Shown: one piece after another, positions 49,178-58,882 of the stretch | Numbering within the stretch: position 1 is the stretch's first letter | Layout of the letters: every line of letters begins with the position of its first letter | NCBI GenBank assembly: GCA_023266355.1 | Contig: JAHFQM010000003.1 | Location: 310,001 to 374,000, forward strand | Length of the DNA stretch: 64,000 bases | Direction: 5' to 3' | Origin: Aquabacterium sp. | GTDB taxonomy: Bacteria > Pseudomonadota > Gammaproteobacteria > Burkholderiales > Burkholderiaceae_C | Notes under the pieces: model-generated | The model's input: only the letters and a program-made list of their open reading frames with translations | What the model was told of the DNA's origin: nothing | Databases searched by the model: none | Program-made: the position numbers and the translations under genes

Positions 49178-50266
49178 TCAGGCCGCCAGCTGACTCAGGA
49201 AACCCGTCGCGCCGCCGTGCAGGCAGCGCGGCTGGTAAGCGCTCACGCGCCGGGCGATGGCCGCGATGTGGTCGGGCGTGGTGCCACAGCAGCCGCCGGC
49301 GATGTTCAGGAAGCCCGACTTGGCGAACTCCTCGACCAGCGCGCCCGTGATCTCGGGCGTCTCGTCGAAGCCGGTGTCGCTCATGGGGTTGGGCAGGCCG
49401 GCGTTGGGGTAGCAGCTGATGAAGGTGTCGCCCGCGATCTTGGCCAGCTCTTCCACGTAAGGGCGCATCAGCGTGGCGCCCAAAGCGCAGTTCAGGCCGA
49501 TGGCCAGCGGGTGGGCGTGGCGCACCGAGTGCCAGAAGGCGCTCACGGTCTGGCCCGAGAGGATGCGGCCCGAGGCGTCGGTCACGGTGCCCGAGATGAT
49601 GATGGGCAGGCGCTCGCCGGTGTCTTCGAACAGCTCGTCGAGGGCGAAGATGGCCGCCTTGGCGTTGAGCGTGTCGAAGATGGTTTCGACCAGGAAGACG
49701 TCGCTGCCGCCGTCCATCAGGGCCTTGGCCTGCTCGTAGTAGGCCTGGCGCAGGGTGTCGAAGTCGACGTTGCGCGCGCCCGGGTCGTTCACGTCGGGGC
49801 TGATGCTGGCCGTCTTGGGCGTGGGGCCGATGGCGCCGGCCACGAAGCGGGGCTTGTCGGGCGTGCTGTATTTGTCGCAGGCCTCGCGGGCCATGCGGGC
49901 TGCCACGAGGTTCATCTCGATGGCCAGCTCGGGCAGGTCGTAGTCGTCCTGGGCGACGGTGGTGGCGCCGAAGGTGTTGGTCTCGATGAGGTCGGCGCCG
50001 GCCGCGAGGTACTGTTCGTGGATCTCGCGGATGACCTCGGGCTTGGTCAGCTGCAGCAGCTCGTTGTTGCCCTTGAGGTCCTTGCCGTGCGCGGCGAAAC
50101 GCGTGCCGCGGTAGTCGGCTTCGCCCAGCTTGTAGCGCTGGATCATGGTGCCCATGGCGCCGTCCAGCACCACGATGCGCTGGCGCATGATCTCGGGCAG
50201 CTGCGCGGCGCGGGTGTAGGGGCGGCGCGCCACGGGGGCGCTGGCATGGGCGTTGGCGGTGTTCAT
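49178..50266 (-). CDS. metH: Homocysteine S-methyltransferase half of split cobalamin-dependent methionine synthase
   Basis: 362 residues, corresponding to the N-terminal domain of MetH only. The start [40 protein letters not shown], and zinc cysteines in GLNCALG and [11 protein letters not shown] are all present, so homocysteine activation should work. Folate, cobalamin and reactivation domains are missing and must come from a second polypeptide elsewhere. Split MetH is usual in many Burkholderiales. ATG 50266 precedes a short unconserved lead of about 25 residues. Confidence 0.93.
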   Translation of the reverse strand: MNTANAHASAPVARRPYTRAAQLPEIMRQRIVVLDGAMGTMIQRYKLGEADYRGTRFAAHGKDLKGNNELLQLTKPEVIREIHEQYLAAGADLIETNTFGATTVAQDDYDLPELAIEMNLVAARMAREACDKYSTPDKPRFVAGAIGPTPKTASISPDVNDPGARNVDFDTLRQAYYEQAKALMDGGSDVFLVETIFDTLNAKAAIFALDELFEDTGERLPIIISGTVTDASGRILSGQTVSAFWHSVRHAHPLAIGLNCALGATLMRPYVEELAKIAGDTFISCYPNAGLPNPMSDTGFDETPEITGALVEEFAKSGFLNIAGGCCGTTPDHIAAIARRVSAYQPRCLHGGATGFLSQLAA

Positions 50267-50309
50267 GGGCCTGATTTTACGGCGCCCCCGCCAGGCCTGC
50301 ACCGGGCGC

Positions 50310-51974
50310 TCAGATCAGGTCGTCGTCGTTGTCCGGGCGCTGGCCGTCGGTGTCGTCGTGCTCGAACTGGCTGTCGCGGAATTGCATTTGCCGCGCCGGC
50401 ACGCCATCGCCCATCACCCACAACTGCAGGTGGCGCGCGGGCATGGGCTTGGCGAACAGGAAGCCCTGCAACTGGTCGCAGCCCATGCGCTTGAGCACAT
50501 CCTGCTGGGCCACGGTTTCCACGCCCTCGGCCACCACCTTCAGCCCCAGGGCGTGGGCCAGCTTGATGACGGCGCGCACGATGGCCTGGGCGTCTTCCTG
50601 GGTGGCGACGTCCTGCACGAAGCTGCGGTCGATCTTGAGCTGGCGGGCGGGCAGCCTGCGCAGGTAGCTCAGCGAGGAGTAGCCGGTGCCGAAGTCGTCG
50701 ATCGACAAGGACACCCCCAGCTGCGCCAGGCGCTCGAACACGCGCAGCGAGGCTTGCGGGTCTTCCATCGCGGCCGATTCGGTGATCTCGAACGTCACGC
50801 GGCCACCGGCGATGTCGTGGCGCGCCAGCGAGCCCTGCACGCGCTCGACCAGGTCGGTCTGGCGCAGCTGGTGCACCGAGAGGTTGATGGCCACGTGCAT
50901 GCGCAAGCCGGTGTCCTGCCAGATGCGCAGCTGGCGGCAGGCCTCGTCGGTGACCCACTGGCCCAGGGCGCCGATGAGGCCGAAGCGCTCGGCCACGGGC
51001 ACGAACACGACGGGGCTGACCGCGCCGCGCTCTGGGTGGTGCCAGCGCATCAGCGCCTCGACGCCACTGATGCGGCCGGTGCGGCTGTCGATCTTGGGCT
51101 GGTAGTGCAGCTCCAGGCCGGTGTTGGTCTCCAGGGCGCGGCGCAGGTCGCGCTGCAGCTCGATGGCCTCCAGCGCGCCTGGGTCCATGGTGTCGGCAAA
51201 GAAGCAGTGGATGTTGCCGCCCGCGCGTTTGGCCGCGAGCATGGCCGCATCGGCCCGGGCAATCAGGCGCGCGCGCGGGCCGTGGTCGGGGTAGAGCACG
51301 ATGCCGATGGAGCACGACAGGTGCACCTCGCGCCCCTGCAGCAGGTAGGGCCGCTGCAAGGCCTGGCGGATGCGGTCGGCCACGAGCGCGGCCGAGGCGT
51401 GGTCGGGGTCGCCGTCCATCAGCATGATGAACTCGTCGGCGCCCATGCGCGCCAGCGTGTCGGTGGAGCGGCCCAGGCCGGTCAGTCGATGCGCCACCTC
51501 GCGCAGCAAGGCGTCACCCGCTTCGTAGCCATACGATTCGTTGATGGGCTTGAAGCCATCGATGTCGATGTAGAGCAAAGCCAGCCTGCGCTGGTGCGAC
51601 TCGGCGCGCAAGGCGGCGGCGTCCAGGCGGTCTTCCAGCTGCAGGCGGCTGGCCAGGCCGGTGAGCGCGTCCTGGGCCGACACCAGCCGGTGGAAGGCCG
51701 GGTCGGTGGGCGCTGGAGCCGATGGAGGCGCTTGGGGCACCTGGGCCGTTGAGGCCATGGGGGGCACTGCGGCGGCTGGCGGCAGCTGCGCCGGCACGGG
51801 AGGCGCGGAAACAGACCCGGAAACAGACCCGGAGACGGGGGCAGCCAAAGAAGCTGCGGGCACCCCGCTGCGCCCACGCGACTGCACCCACAGCCGCAAA
51901 GCCGCCGTCAGGGCGGCCACGGCCACCAGGGCCAGCAGCAACCACCACCAGGGGGCGCTCGGGTCGGCGTTCAT
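50310..51974 (-). CDS. Membrane-anchored GGDEF-EAL protein with degenerate GGDEF (GADEF)
   Basis: 554 residues. An N-terminal membrane helix ([21 protein letters not shown]) is followed by a Pro/Ala/Ser-rich linker, a GGDEF domain and an EAL domain. The GGDEF signature reads GADEF in [12 protein letters not shown], with an I-site RSTD five residues before it. The EAL domain keeps [33 protein letters not shown] and KIDRSFV, so phosphodiesterase activity is likely, while cyclase activity is doubtful. It follows the next GGDEF-EAL gene by 10 bp. Confidence 0.93.
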   Translation of the reverse strand: MNADPSAPWWWLLLALVAVAALTAALRLWVQSRGRSGVPAASLAAPVSGSVSGSVSAPPVPAQLPPAAAVPPMASTAQVPQAPPSAPAPTDPAFHRLVSAQDALTGLASRLQLEDRLDAAALRAESHQRRLALLYIDIDGFKPINESYGYEAGDALLREVAHRLTGLGRSTDTLARMGADEFIMLMDGDPDHASAALVADRIRQALQRPYLLQGREVHLSCSIGIVLYPDHGPRARLIARADAAMLAAKRAGGNIHCFFADTMDPGALEAIELQRDLRRALETNTGLELHYQPKIDSRTGRISGVEALMRWHHPERGAVSPVVFVPVAERFGLIGALGQWVTDEACRQLRIWQDTGLRMHVAINLSVHQLRQTDLVERVQGSLARHDIAGGRVTFEITESAAMEDPQASLRVFERLAQLGVSLSIDDFGTGYSSLSYLRRLPARQLKIDRSFVQDVATQEDAQAIVRAVIKLAHALGLKVVAEGVETVAQQDVLKRMGCDQLQGFLFAKPMPARHLQLWVMGDGVPARQMQFRDSQFEHDDTDGQRPDNDDDLI

Positions 51975-51984
51975 GAGGCCAGGC

Positions 51985-54180
51985 TCATGGTGTGGAAGCC
52001 TCCAGGTCCGACCACGCGGTCAGGATGTCATCGTCGTCACCGTGATCGCGGCTTTGGGCCAGGTTCACGCCCAGCTCTTGCTCGACGCGGACCTGGGTGG
52101 GCGGCACGGGCTTGCCGCGCTGCTGCAACCAGTTCAGCAAGGTGTGCTCGGCCATGGGCCGCGCGAACAGGAAGCCTTGCAGCTCGTCACAGTGCAGCTG
52201 GGCGAGGATGTCGGCCTGGTCCTGCGTCTCCACGCCTTCGGCCACCACCTTCAGGCCCAGCGCGTGGGCCAGGCGCACCACGGCTTCGACGATGGCCTGG
52301 GCGTCCAGGCTGCTGTCGAGGTCGCGCACGAAGCTGCGGTCGATCTTGAGCTGGCGCGCGGGCAGGCGGCGCAGGTAGCTCAGCGAGGAATAGCCGGTGC
52401 CGAAGTCGTCGATGGACAGGCGCACGCCGATCTGATCGAGCATGTCGAACACCCGCATCGAGGCTTCGATGTCTTCCATGGCCACCGACTCGGTGATCTC
52501 CATGATGAGCATGCGCGCCGGCACGCGGTGGCGCTTGAGGGCTTCGCGCACGCGCTGCTCCAGGTCAGGCTGACGCAGTTGGTGCACCGAGACGTTGACG
52601 GCCACGGGGATGTCCAGGCCCGCCTCGTGCCACAGCCGCACATGGCGACAGGCTTCGTCCAGCACCCACAGGCCCAGCTCGCCGATCAGGCCAAAGCGCT
52701 CGGCCACCGGGATGAACTCGGCCGGGCTGACCATGCCGCGCTTGGGATGGTGCCAGCGCAACAGCGCCTCCACGCCCGCCAGCTCGCCGGTGGTTGCGCG
52801 CAGCTTGGGCTGGAAGTAGAGCTGCAGCTCGTGGCGCGCCACGGCGTGGCGCAGGTCGCGCTGCATCTCGACCTGGGCGGCACTGGCGCGGTCCATGCCG
52901 CGCTCGTAGATGCAATAGACGCCGCCACCCGCACGGCGGGCCGTGAGCATGGCGTCGTTGGAGTGGGTGATGAGCTGCTCGGCCGAGGCGCTGTCCGGGT
53001 AGCGCGCGATGCCGATCGAGCTGCTGACCACGATGTCCTGGTCCTGGATCAGGCAAGGCACGTGGATGGCGTCTTGCAGGCGCTGCGCCAGCACGGCCAT
53101 GGTCCGTTCGTCGGGCGCGCCGCGGCAGGCCAGCAGGAACTCGTCGGTGTCGGAGCGGGCCAGCACATCGCCCTCGCGGACCATGCCCTGCAGGCGCAGC
53201 GACAGCGTGTGGATGAGCTTGTCGCCCAGGGTGTGGCCGTAGGTCGCGGCGAAGGCGTGGAAGCCGTCGATGTTCAGGCGCAGCACGCACAGGTGCAGGG
53301 CCGTTTCGCGCGGCGCGTCGATGACGCTGCGCAGCTGTTGCTCGAAGCCCAGGCGGTTGGCCAGGCCGGTGACGGCATCGCGCTGGGAAGCTTCTTCCAG
53401 CGCCTCTTGCGCCTCCTTGAGCGACTCGCTCAGGGCCTGCGTCTTGGCCAAGGCGCGGGCGTCCTGGATGGTGCCCATGTGGGTCATCACCATGAGGATG
53501 AGCACGGCCACCGTCAGCAGCAGCTGCAGGTTGTCGCCCGAGAGCTGGTCGGCGCTCAGGCACACAGCGTTCAGTTTCACGCCAATGCTGCTGACCTGCA
53601 GGGTCATGCCCGCCCAGACGATGGAGCCCACCAGCACGGCCACGCCCAGGTGGCGGGCCTGGTGGGGCTCGCGCGCCAGGTCGTCGCGCATCAAACGCGA
53701 GCCCACGCCGCAGCCCAGCAGCAGGATCAGCACGGCGCCGCTGAGGGTGCCGCCATCCCAGGTCAAACCAGGCTGGATCATGATCGACGAGGCGTTCACG
53801 AACAGCAGCATGCACAGGCCCATGGCCACCAGCAAGGCGCCCATGATGCGCAGCTTCAGCGATGCCATCACATGGGTTTGCAGCCACAAGGCCATGGCGC
53901 TGACCACCACCGCGGGCAGCCAGGACGCCATCACCACGTCGCGCACATAACCGATCTTGATGGGCACCTTCAGGGCCACCAGGCCGAGGAAACTGCCCGC
54001 CCAGATGCCCGTGCCCACGACCAGCGCACCGCCCAGCCACCAGGCCACGGCCGCTTCACGGTCGTTCGCCCGCACGCGGCGAATCACCATGCTTTGCAGT
54101 GAGATGGCGTACACCATGAGCAACCAGGCCGACGCCAGTGCCGAGCCCTGCAGGTGCGAAGCCATGAGAGGAATGGACAT
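51985..54180 (-). CDS. MHYT-like membrane sensor with degenerate GGDEF and intact EAL
   Basis: 731 residues. Seven or so membrane helices fill residues 10-250 in the order of MHYT sensors (VVGTGIWAGSFLGLVAL), but the MHYT/MHF metal motifs are replaced by GSF and similar. A coiled coil leads to a GGDEF domain whose signature is DTDEF (LARSDTDEFLLAC), and an EAL domain with [34 protein letters not shown] and KIDRSFV. It should hydrolyse c-di-GMP; the GGDEF part may bind GTP as a regulator. Its C-terminal tail is Asp rich. It is paired with the shorter GGDEF-EAL gene downstream. Confidence 0.92.
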   Translation of the reverse strand: MSIPLMASHLQGSALASAWLLMVYAISLQSMVIRRVRANDREAAVAWWLGGALVVGTGIWAGSFLGLVALKVPIKIGYVRDVVMASWLPAVVVSAMALWLQTHVMASLKLRIMGALLVAMGLCMLLFVNASSIMIQPGLTWDGGTLSGAVLILLLGCGVGSRLMRDDLAREPHQARHLGVAVLVGSIVWAGMTLQVSSIGVKLNAVCLSADQLSGDNLQLLLTVAVLILMVMTHMGTIQDARALAKTQALSESLKEAQEALEEASQRDAVTGLANRLGFEQQLRSVIDAPRETALHLCVLRLNIDGFHAFAATYGHTLGDKLIHTLSLRLQGMVREGDVLARSDTDEFLLACRGAPDERTMAVLAQRLQDAIHVPCLIQDQDIVVSSSIGIARYPDSASAEQLITHSNDAMLTARRAGGGVYCIYERGMDRASAAQVEMQRDLRHAVARHELQLYFQPKLRATTGELAGVEALLRWHHPKRGMVSPAEFIPVAERFGLIGELGLWVLDEACRHVRLWHEAGLDIPVAVNVSVHQLRQPDLEQRVREALKRHRVPARMLIMEITESVAMEDIEASMRVFDMLDQIGVRLSIDDFGTGYSSLSYLRRLPARQLKIDRSFVRDLDSSLDAQAIVEAVVRLAHALGLKVVAEGVETQDQADILAQLHCDELQGFLFARPMAEHTLLNWLQQRGKPVPPTQVRVEQELGVNLAQSRDHGDDDDILTAWSDLEASTP

Positions 54181-54312
54181 GCGCGCTCCTTGATACAGCC
54201 CCCTGTCGGGAGGCCGGCGCCGAAACGGTCCACGCTTCGGTGCGTGATCGTTTATCGGCGGGAGCGCGCTGGAACTTGAGGTGCCTGGAGGTCCGTGAAA
54301 CGCGAAAAACGT

Positions 54313-54612
54313 TCAGTGCATCACGACGGGCTGCTGCGCCATGCCGGCGTAGCGCTCCAGGTAGGCATCGAATTCCTCGATGCTGGGCGAGGACTCGATG
54401 AGCGCCTCGACCCCTTCCTTGAACTGTTCGGCCATGGCGCCCTCGATGAAGAGCTCCTTGCGCGCGAATTTGTCCACGATTTCGTAGCCGCCTCGGGTCA
54501 GGGCAGGCACCAAGTCCTGCGCCACGGCGGCGGCACCCCGCTCAGGCTGTGCCTGCGAGGGCATCTCGATCTGGACGACCGCGTAGCTGTCCGAGTTGTA
54601 AAGCATGTGCAT
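54313..54612 (-). CDS. DUF3567 family protein
   Basis: 99 residues. The sequence MHMLYNSDSYAVVQIEMPS, then LTRGGYEIVDKFARKELFIEG and MAEQFKEGVEALIES, is the DUF3567 pattern known almost only in betaproteobacteria. No function is known. The ATG at 54612 (GGAG upstream) is chosen over 54759, because the family begins with MxMLYNS. No membrane or export signal. Confidence 0.87.
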   Translation of the reverse strand: MHMLYNSDSYAVVQIEMPSQAQPERGAAAVAQDLVPALTRGGYEIVDKFARKELFIEGAMAEQFKEGVEALIESSPSIEEFDAYLERYAGMAQQPVVMH

Positions 54613-54816
54613 TGACGACGCTCCAGAGTCTTTCAGGCTGTCTTCCGTCAGGGCCGTGAGGCGGTGGACCAATCCCATCATGACGGCTTCATCGGCGCCG
54701 TCACTCCCCGACTTGAGGGCGGATGGCCCTGCCACAAGTGCTGACGTGTGGGAATGCACGCGCTGTCAGGCAGTCGCCCCTGGACTGGGCGGCGCGCTGG
54801 CTCACCGGTGCAGCGC

Positions 54817-55383
54817 TCAGGGCTTGAGGAAGCTCAGCGTGACTTCGCCGAAGGTGATGCCGAACTTGCGCATGGCGGCCTTGTTGATCATGGTGCGGTC
54901 GTCCATCTGGTACATCCAGTCGTCGAACTGGAACTCGATGACGCGCCCGTCCACCGGCACCTGCAGGGTGTAGCGCCAGCGCAGCGCGTTGCCGGCCGAC
55001 TCGCCCAAGGCCACGCCCACGACGTCGTCGGCCCGGCCCTCGAAGCGGCCGCCACCGAGGTCGGTCAGGCGCCAGACGCGGCGCTGGCGGGTGCCATCGC
55101 TGTAGGTGAAATCTTCTTCCAGCACGCCTTGCTGGCCCTCCCAACGCCCGACCATGGCCACGCTGAAGCGCTTCACGACGCGGCCGTCGCGGTCGGTGAA
55201 CAGGCCTTGCGCGCTCACCGGGCCGTTGAAATAGGCGCGGAAGTCCAGCTTGGGCTGCTGCTGGGCGTAGTCGCTGGGCTGGGGCGCGCTGGCGCAACCA
55301 GCGCCCAGGGCGACGGTCAGGGCCACGGCGGCGGCCGAGAGGATGCGGGTGGCGCGGCGGCGCAGGGGCATGGGGTGCGGCAT
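54817..55383 (-). CDS. DUF3833 family lipoprotein
   Basis: 188 residues. The signal peptide has a lipobox LGAGC (cysteine at about residue 30), so it is a lipoprotein. The body (KLDFRAYFNGPVSAQGLFTD, GRVVKRFSVAMVGRW, LEEDFTYSDG, FQFDDWMYQMDD) is typical of DUF3833. In other proteobacteria this family travels with the CFA-synthase-like/DUF1365/amine-oxidase cluster that lies directly upstream here. It starts 73 bp after the MFS gene and likely ends the operon. Confidence 0.88.
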   Translation of the reverse strand: MPHPMPLRRRATRILSAAAVALTVALGAGCASAPQPSDYAQQQPKLDFRAYFNGPVSAQGLFTDRDGRVVKRFSVAMVGRWEGQQGVLEEDFTYSDGTRQRRVWRLTDLGGGRFEGRADDVVGVALGESAGNALRWRYTLQVPVDGRVIEFQFDDWMYQMDDRTMINKAAMRKFGITFGEVTLSFLKP

Positions 55384-55455
55384 GGAGGCTCCTGGGGATG
55401 GGTTCGGTGCGAAAAAACGGGGACCGAGGGGCGAAGGGTCTGGGTTCAGGCCGCC

Positions 55456-56748
55456 TCAGGCCAGCGCCGGGTGGTGGCGCCAGCGCCAGCACGCCGCCAT
55501 GGCCACCAGCTTGAAGGCACAAGGCAAGCCGCCATAGGCCAGCGTGAGCGCCATCAGCGCGCCGGGGTCATGCGCCCCCGGGTGGTAGCCGAGCGCCTGC
55601 AGCGCCGGCAAGGCCAAGCCGGCGGCCAGCGCCAGGTTCAGCTTGGTGGCCCACTGCCACCAGCCGGCGTAGGCGCCTTCGGCCTGGCCCGCGTGGCCGG
55701 CGCGTTGCACCACCCCCGTCAAGAGGGTGCCCGGGGCGGTGAGGTCGGCGCCCAGGGCCCAGCCTCCGGCCAGGCAGATGGCGATGTAGGCCGCGCGGTC
55801 GCCCTCGCCCAGCCACAGCACGCCGGCAAAGCTCGCCAGCGCCATCGCCATGCCCAGGGCCCAGCTGCGCATGGCCCCGATGCGCGCGATGCAGCGCACC
55901 CACCAGGGCACGCTGAGCGCCGCCATCAGGAAGTACAGGCCGAGGAACAGCGGCGCGGCGTCCATGGCCTTCAGGCGGTCCTGGATGAAGAACAGCACCA
56001 GCGTGGCCGGGATGGCGCTGGCCACGCCATTGACCAAAAACAGCGCCATCAGGCGGCGGAAACCGCTGCCGCGCCAGGGCAGGCCCAGGGGCACATGGGC
56101 GGCGGATGTGTCGCCGGCCACCGCGCCTGGCGCATCGGTCGCCGTGGCCGGCGCCGGTCCGCGCAGCAAGGCCCACACGCCCAGCACCAGGGCGGTGGCC
56201 AGCACGGCCGAGGTCCAGCCCATGCCCGCCTGCGTGGCCAGCACATTGGCCGCCAGCACACCGAACAGGCCGAAGCCCTCGCGCCACGCCACCAGGCGCG
56301 CGCGCTGGCCGACGTCTCCGCCCAAGCGGGTGCCCCAGGCCAGGTGCGCCACGCTGAGCAGGCTGTAGGCCAGGAAGGTGACCACCAGCGTCAGCGCGCA
56401 CCAGGCCAGCAAGGCACCCTGGTGGCGCATGGGCGCCCAGGCCATCGGCGGGAAAAACAGCGCCACGAAGCCCAGCGCCAGCAAGGCCGCCGCGGCCAGC
56501 ACGGCCAGACGACGTTGCCCGGCGTGGGCGAGCAGGTGGTCTACCCAGCGGCCCAGCAGCGGGTCGATGAGGGCATCGGCCAGGCGCGTCAGCAAGAGCA
56601 CCGCGCCCAGGGCGCCGAGCGACACGCCCAGCGTCTGACCATAGTGCGCGGGCAGCACCACGTACAGCGGCATGGCCACGAAGGCCAGGGGCAGGCCGAG
56701 CAGGCCGTAAAGCGCGCTGCGCAGCGTGTTGTTGCCAGCGCTCGGCAT
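55456..56748 (-). CDS. GPH-family (MelB-like) MFS transporter
   Basis: 430 residues with about twelve hydrophobic segments. The first loop LTRLADALIDPLLGRWVDH is the glycoside-pentoside-hexuronide cation symporter motif. The homologous RspH-type operons contain the same kind of transporter, where its substrate is unknown; a role in moving lipid or carbohydrate precursors is speculation. It begins 5 bp after the CFA-like gene, so it is in the same operon. Confidence 0.82.
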   Translation of the reverse strand: MPSAGNNTLRSALYGLLGLPLAFVAMPLYVVLPAHYGQTLGVSLGALGAVLLLTRLADALIDPLLGRWVDHLLAHAGQRRLAVLAAAALLALGFVALFFPPMAWAPMRHQGALLAWCALTLVVTFLAYSLLSVAHLAWGTRLGGDVGQRARLVAWREGFGLFGVLAANVLATQAGMGWTSAVLATALVLGVWALLRGPAPATATDAPGAVAGDTSAAHVPLGLPWRGSGFRRLMALFLVNGVASAIPATLVLFFIQDRLKAMDAAPLFLGLYFLMAALSVPWWVRCIARIGAMRSWALGMAMALASFAGVLWLGEGDRAAYIAICLAGGWALGADLTAPGTLLTGVVQRAGHAGQAEGAYAGWWQWATKLNLALAAGLALPALQALGYHPGAHDPGALMALTLAYGGLPCAFKLVAMAACWRWRHHPALA

Positions 56749-56753
56749 CGGCG

Positions 56754-58046
56754 TCAGCCGGCCCTGCCCGCGGCAGGCTTGCGCAGCGTGTACTGCACGA
56801 CGTGGGTGTTGCCCATGTCGAAGGCGGCCTCGCAGTAACCGAGGTAGAACTCCCAGATGCGCTGGAAGCGTTCGTCAAAGCCCAGCCCCTGCACCTGCTG
56901 GAGGTGGGTGTGGAAGTCGGCACGCCAACGGCGCAGGGTCTCGGCGTAATCGGGGCCGAAGAACAAGGCGTTGGTGACCTCCAGGCCGGCCTTGCGGGCC
57001 TCTTCGCGGAAGGCGCGGTCGCAGGGCAGCAGGCCGCCGGGGAAGATGTACTGCTGGATGAAGTCGGTGGACTTCACGTAGCGATCGAACAGCGCGTCGT
57101 CGATGGTGATGGTCTGGATGCAGGCCTGGCCGCCATCCTTCAGACAGCGGTTGAGCGTGGCGAAGTAGCCGGCCCAATATTCGCGGCCCACGGCCTCGAA
57201 CATCTCGATGGAGACGATGGCATCGAAGGGCGCGTCGGCGATGTCGCGGTAGTCCTGCAGGCGCAGGTCGGCGCGGTCGGCCAAGCCGGCATCGGCCATG
57301 CGCCGCTGCGCCCAGGCCAGCTGCTCGGTGGACAGGGTCACGCCCGTGACGTGGGCGCCGTGCTCGGCCGCGGCGATCTCGGCCAGGCCGCCCCAGCCGC
57401 AGCCGATCTCCAGCACGCGGCGCGAGGTGCCATCGGCCACCACGCCCGCTTCGTTCAAGGCGCGCTTGACCTTGGCGCGCTGGGCCTCGACCATGGGCTT
57501 GCCCAGGTCGCCCTCGAACCAGGCGCTGGAATAGCTCATGGTGCGGTCCAGCCAGAGGCGGTAGAAGTCGTTGCCCAGGTCGTAGTGGGCCTGGATGTTC
57601 TTGCGGCTGTTGGCCTTGGAGTTGCGGTTGAGCAGGTGGCGGATGCGGTAGGCCAGGCGGCCCCACCAGTGGCCGTAGATGGCCTCTTCGATGATGTTGC
57701 GGTTGGCGATGAACAGCTTGAGCAGCGCGGTCAGGTCCGGCGTGGACCAGTGACCGGCGATGTAGGCTTCCGCGAAGCCGATGTCGCCCGATTTCAGCAC
57801 CGCCGCGCACATGTCCCAACGGTGCAGGCGCAGCACCGCGCGCGGTGCGGGCACGTCCACGGCCACGGCCTGGCCGAAGTGCGCCGTGCCGCCGTGCGGG
57901 AATTGCACATCGAGCGAACCCACCTTCAAGCGCTGCAACAACTGCAGCACCACGCGGGCGGCGGCGGGCGCGTCCTGGGGCAGGGCCTTGTGCAGGGCCT
58001 GGTGCTCATCCGAGGACAGCGACGAAGCGGAGGTCATGCGGTTCAT
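56754..58046 (-). CDS. Cyclopropane-fatty-acyl-phospholipid synthase family methyltransferase
   Basis: 430 residues. The N-terminal helical lid region (FAEAYIAGHWSTPDLTALL) precedes the SAM fold VLEIGCGWGGLAEIAAAE, IVSIEMFEAVGREYW and the catalytic-site stretch FIQQYIFPGGLLP. These enzymes methylate the double bond of membrane phospholipid acyl chains. In this kind of cluster relatives make methylated or furan-type fatty acids rather than cyclopropanes, so the product is uncertain. ATG 58046 overlaps the DUF1365 stop (ATGA). Confidence 0.92.
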   Translation of the reverse strand: MNRMTSASSLSSDEHQALHKALPQDAPAAARVVLQLLQRLKVGSLDVQFPHGGTAHFGQAVAVDVPAPRAVLRLHRWDMCAAVLKSGDIGFAEAYIAGHWSTPDLTALLKLFIANRNIIEEAIYGHWWGRLAYRIRHLLNRNSKANSRKNIQAHYDLGNDFYRLWLDRTMSYSSAWFEGDLGKPMVEAQRAKVKRALNEAGVVADGTSRRVLEIGCGWGGLAEIAAAEHGAHVTGVTLSTEQLAWAQRRMADAGLADRADLRLQDYRDIADAPFDAIVSIEMFEAVGREYWAGYFATLNRCLKDGGQACIQTITIDDALFDRYVKSTDFIQQYIFPGGLLPCDRAFREEARKAGLEVTNALFFGPDYAETLRRWRADFHTHLQQVQGLGFDERFQRIWEFYLGYCEAAFDMGNTHVVQYTLRKPAAGRAG

Positions 58047-58882
58047 GGTGTGGCGGGCCCGTGGGGGCCGGTGACGGAGCGAGCCGGGGGCTCGGGTTTG
58101 CTGAAAAACGGCACGCGCTTGACCCACAAACGCAGTGCCTGCCAGTGGATGCGCGCCACCACACCCAGCGTCAGCAGGGGCCAGCCCAGCTTGGCGCGGC
58201 GCAGCGATGCAGCGTCCATGGGATGCAATACGCCGCTGAGCGCGGTTTGGATGAGGGGCCCTTGCGCATCGTCGTGGTCCACCCGGGCGATGAGGCGTTC
58301 GCCCTGCGGCGTGGCTGCGCGCATGAAGCGGAAGCGGTAGCGCCCTTCCACATGGCAAAAAGGCGAGACGTGGAAGACCTTGTCGGCGCAGACCTCCTGC
58401 CCCCAGGCCAGGCCCTCGTCACCCCCGCCCAGCACATAGCAGTGGCGCTCGCCGAAGGTGTTGTTGACCTCGGCCACCACCGCGTGCAGTTGGCCATCGG
58501 CGCGGTGCACGTACCAGAAACTCACGGGCTTGAAGCTGTGGCCCAGCACACGCGGGTAGGTTTGCAACCAGACCTCGCCCTCGGCCAGATCGGCCCGCCA
58601 CACGCCCGCACCGCGCAGCAGCCCGTCCAACCAGGCCAGCGCGTCGCCACGGCCATCGCCATGGTCGCCGTCGTGGAAGCTCAGCCAGCCCCGCGCGTTG
58701 CGGCGCACCGCGGCCACCGGCTGGCGGGCCAAGGTGCGCAGGGGCAGCAACCAGAAGCAGTTGGGATAAGCAAAGGCATGGTGCGCCGGCTTGAGCCGGG
58801 TGTGGCGCACCTGGCCAAAACCAATCTGCGGCGCGGTCTGCGGTACGACCAGCGGTCTGGCAGGGCCTGGGGCATCGCTCAT
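58043..58882 (-). CDS. DUF1365 family protein
   Basis: 279 residues. Family landmarks are HTRLKPAHHAFAYP, the LLPLRTL strand, TYPRVLGHSFKPVSFWYVH, HAVVAEVNNTFGERHCYVL and CHVEGRYRFRF. Function is unknown, but it is found with amine-oxidase-like and CFA-like genes in many proteobacteria, which points to a step in acyl-chain modification. The start ATG 58882 overlaps the upstream stop (ATGA) and its stop overlaps the CFA start, so all three are coupled. Confidence 0.9.
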   Translation of the reverse strand: MSDAPGPARPLVVPQTAPQIGFGQVRHTRLKPAHHAFAYPNCFWLLPLRTLARQPVAAVRRNARGWLSFHDGDHGDGRGDALAWLDGLLRGAGVWRADLAEGEVWLQTYPRVLGHSFKPVSFWYVHRADGQLHAVVAEVNNTFGERHCYVLGGGDEGLAWGQEVCADKVFHVSPFCHVEGRYRFRFMRAATPQGERLIARVDHDDAQGPLIQTALSGVLHPMDAASLRRAKLGWPLLTLGVVARIHWQALRLWVKRVPFFSKPEPPARSVTGPHGPATP

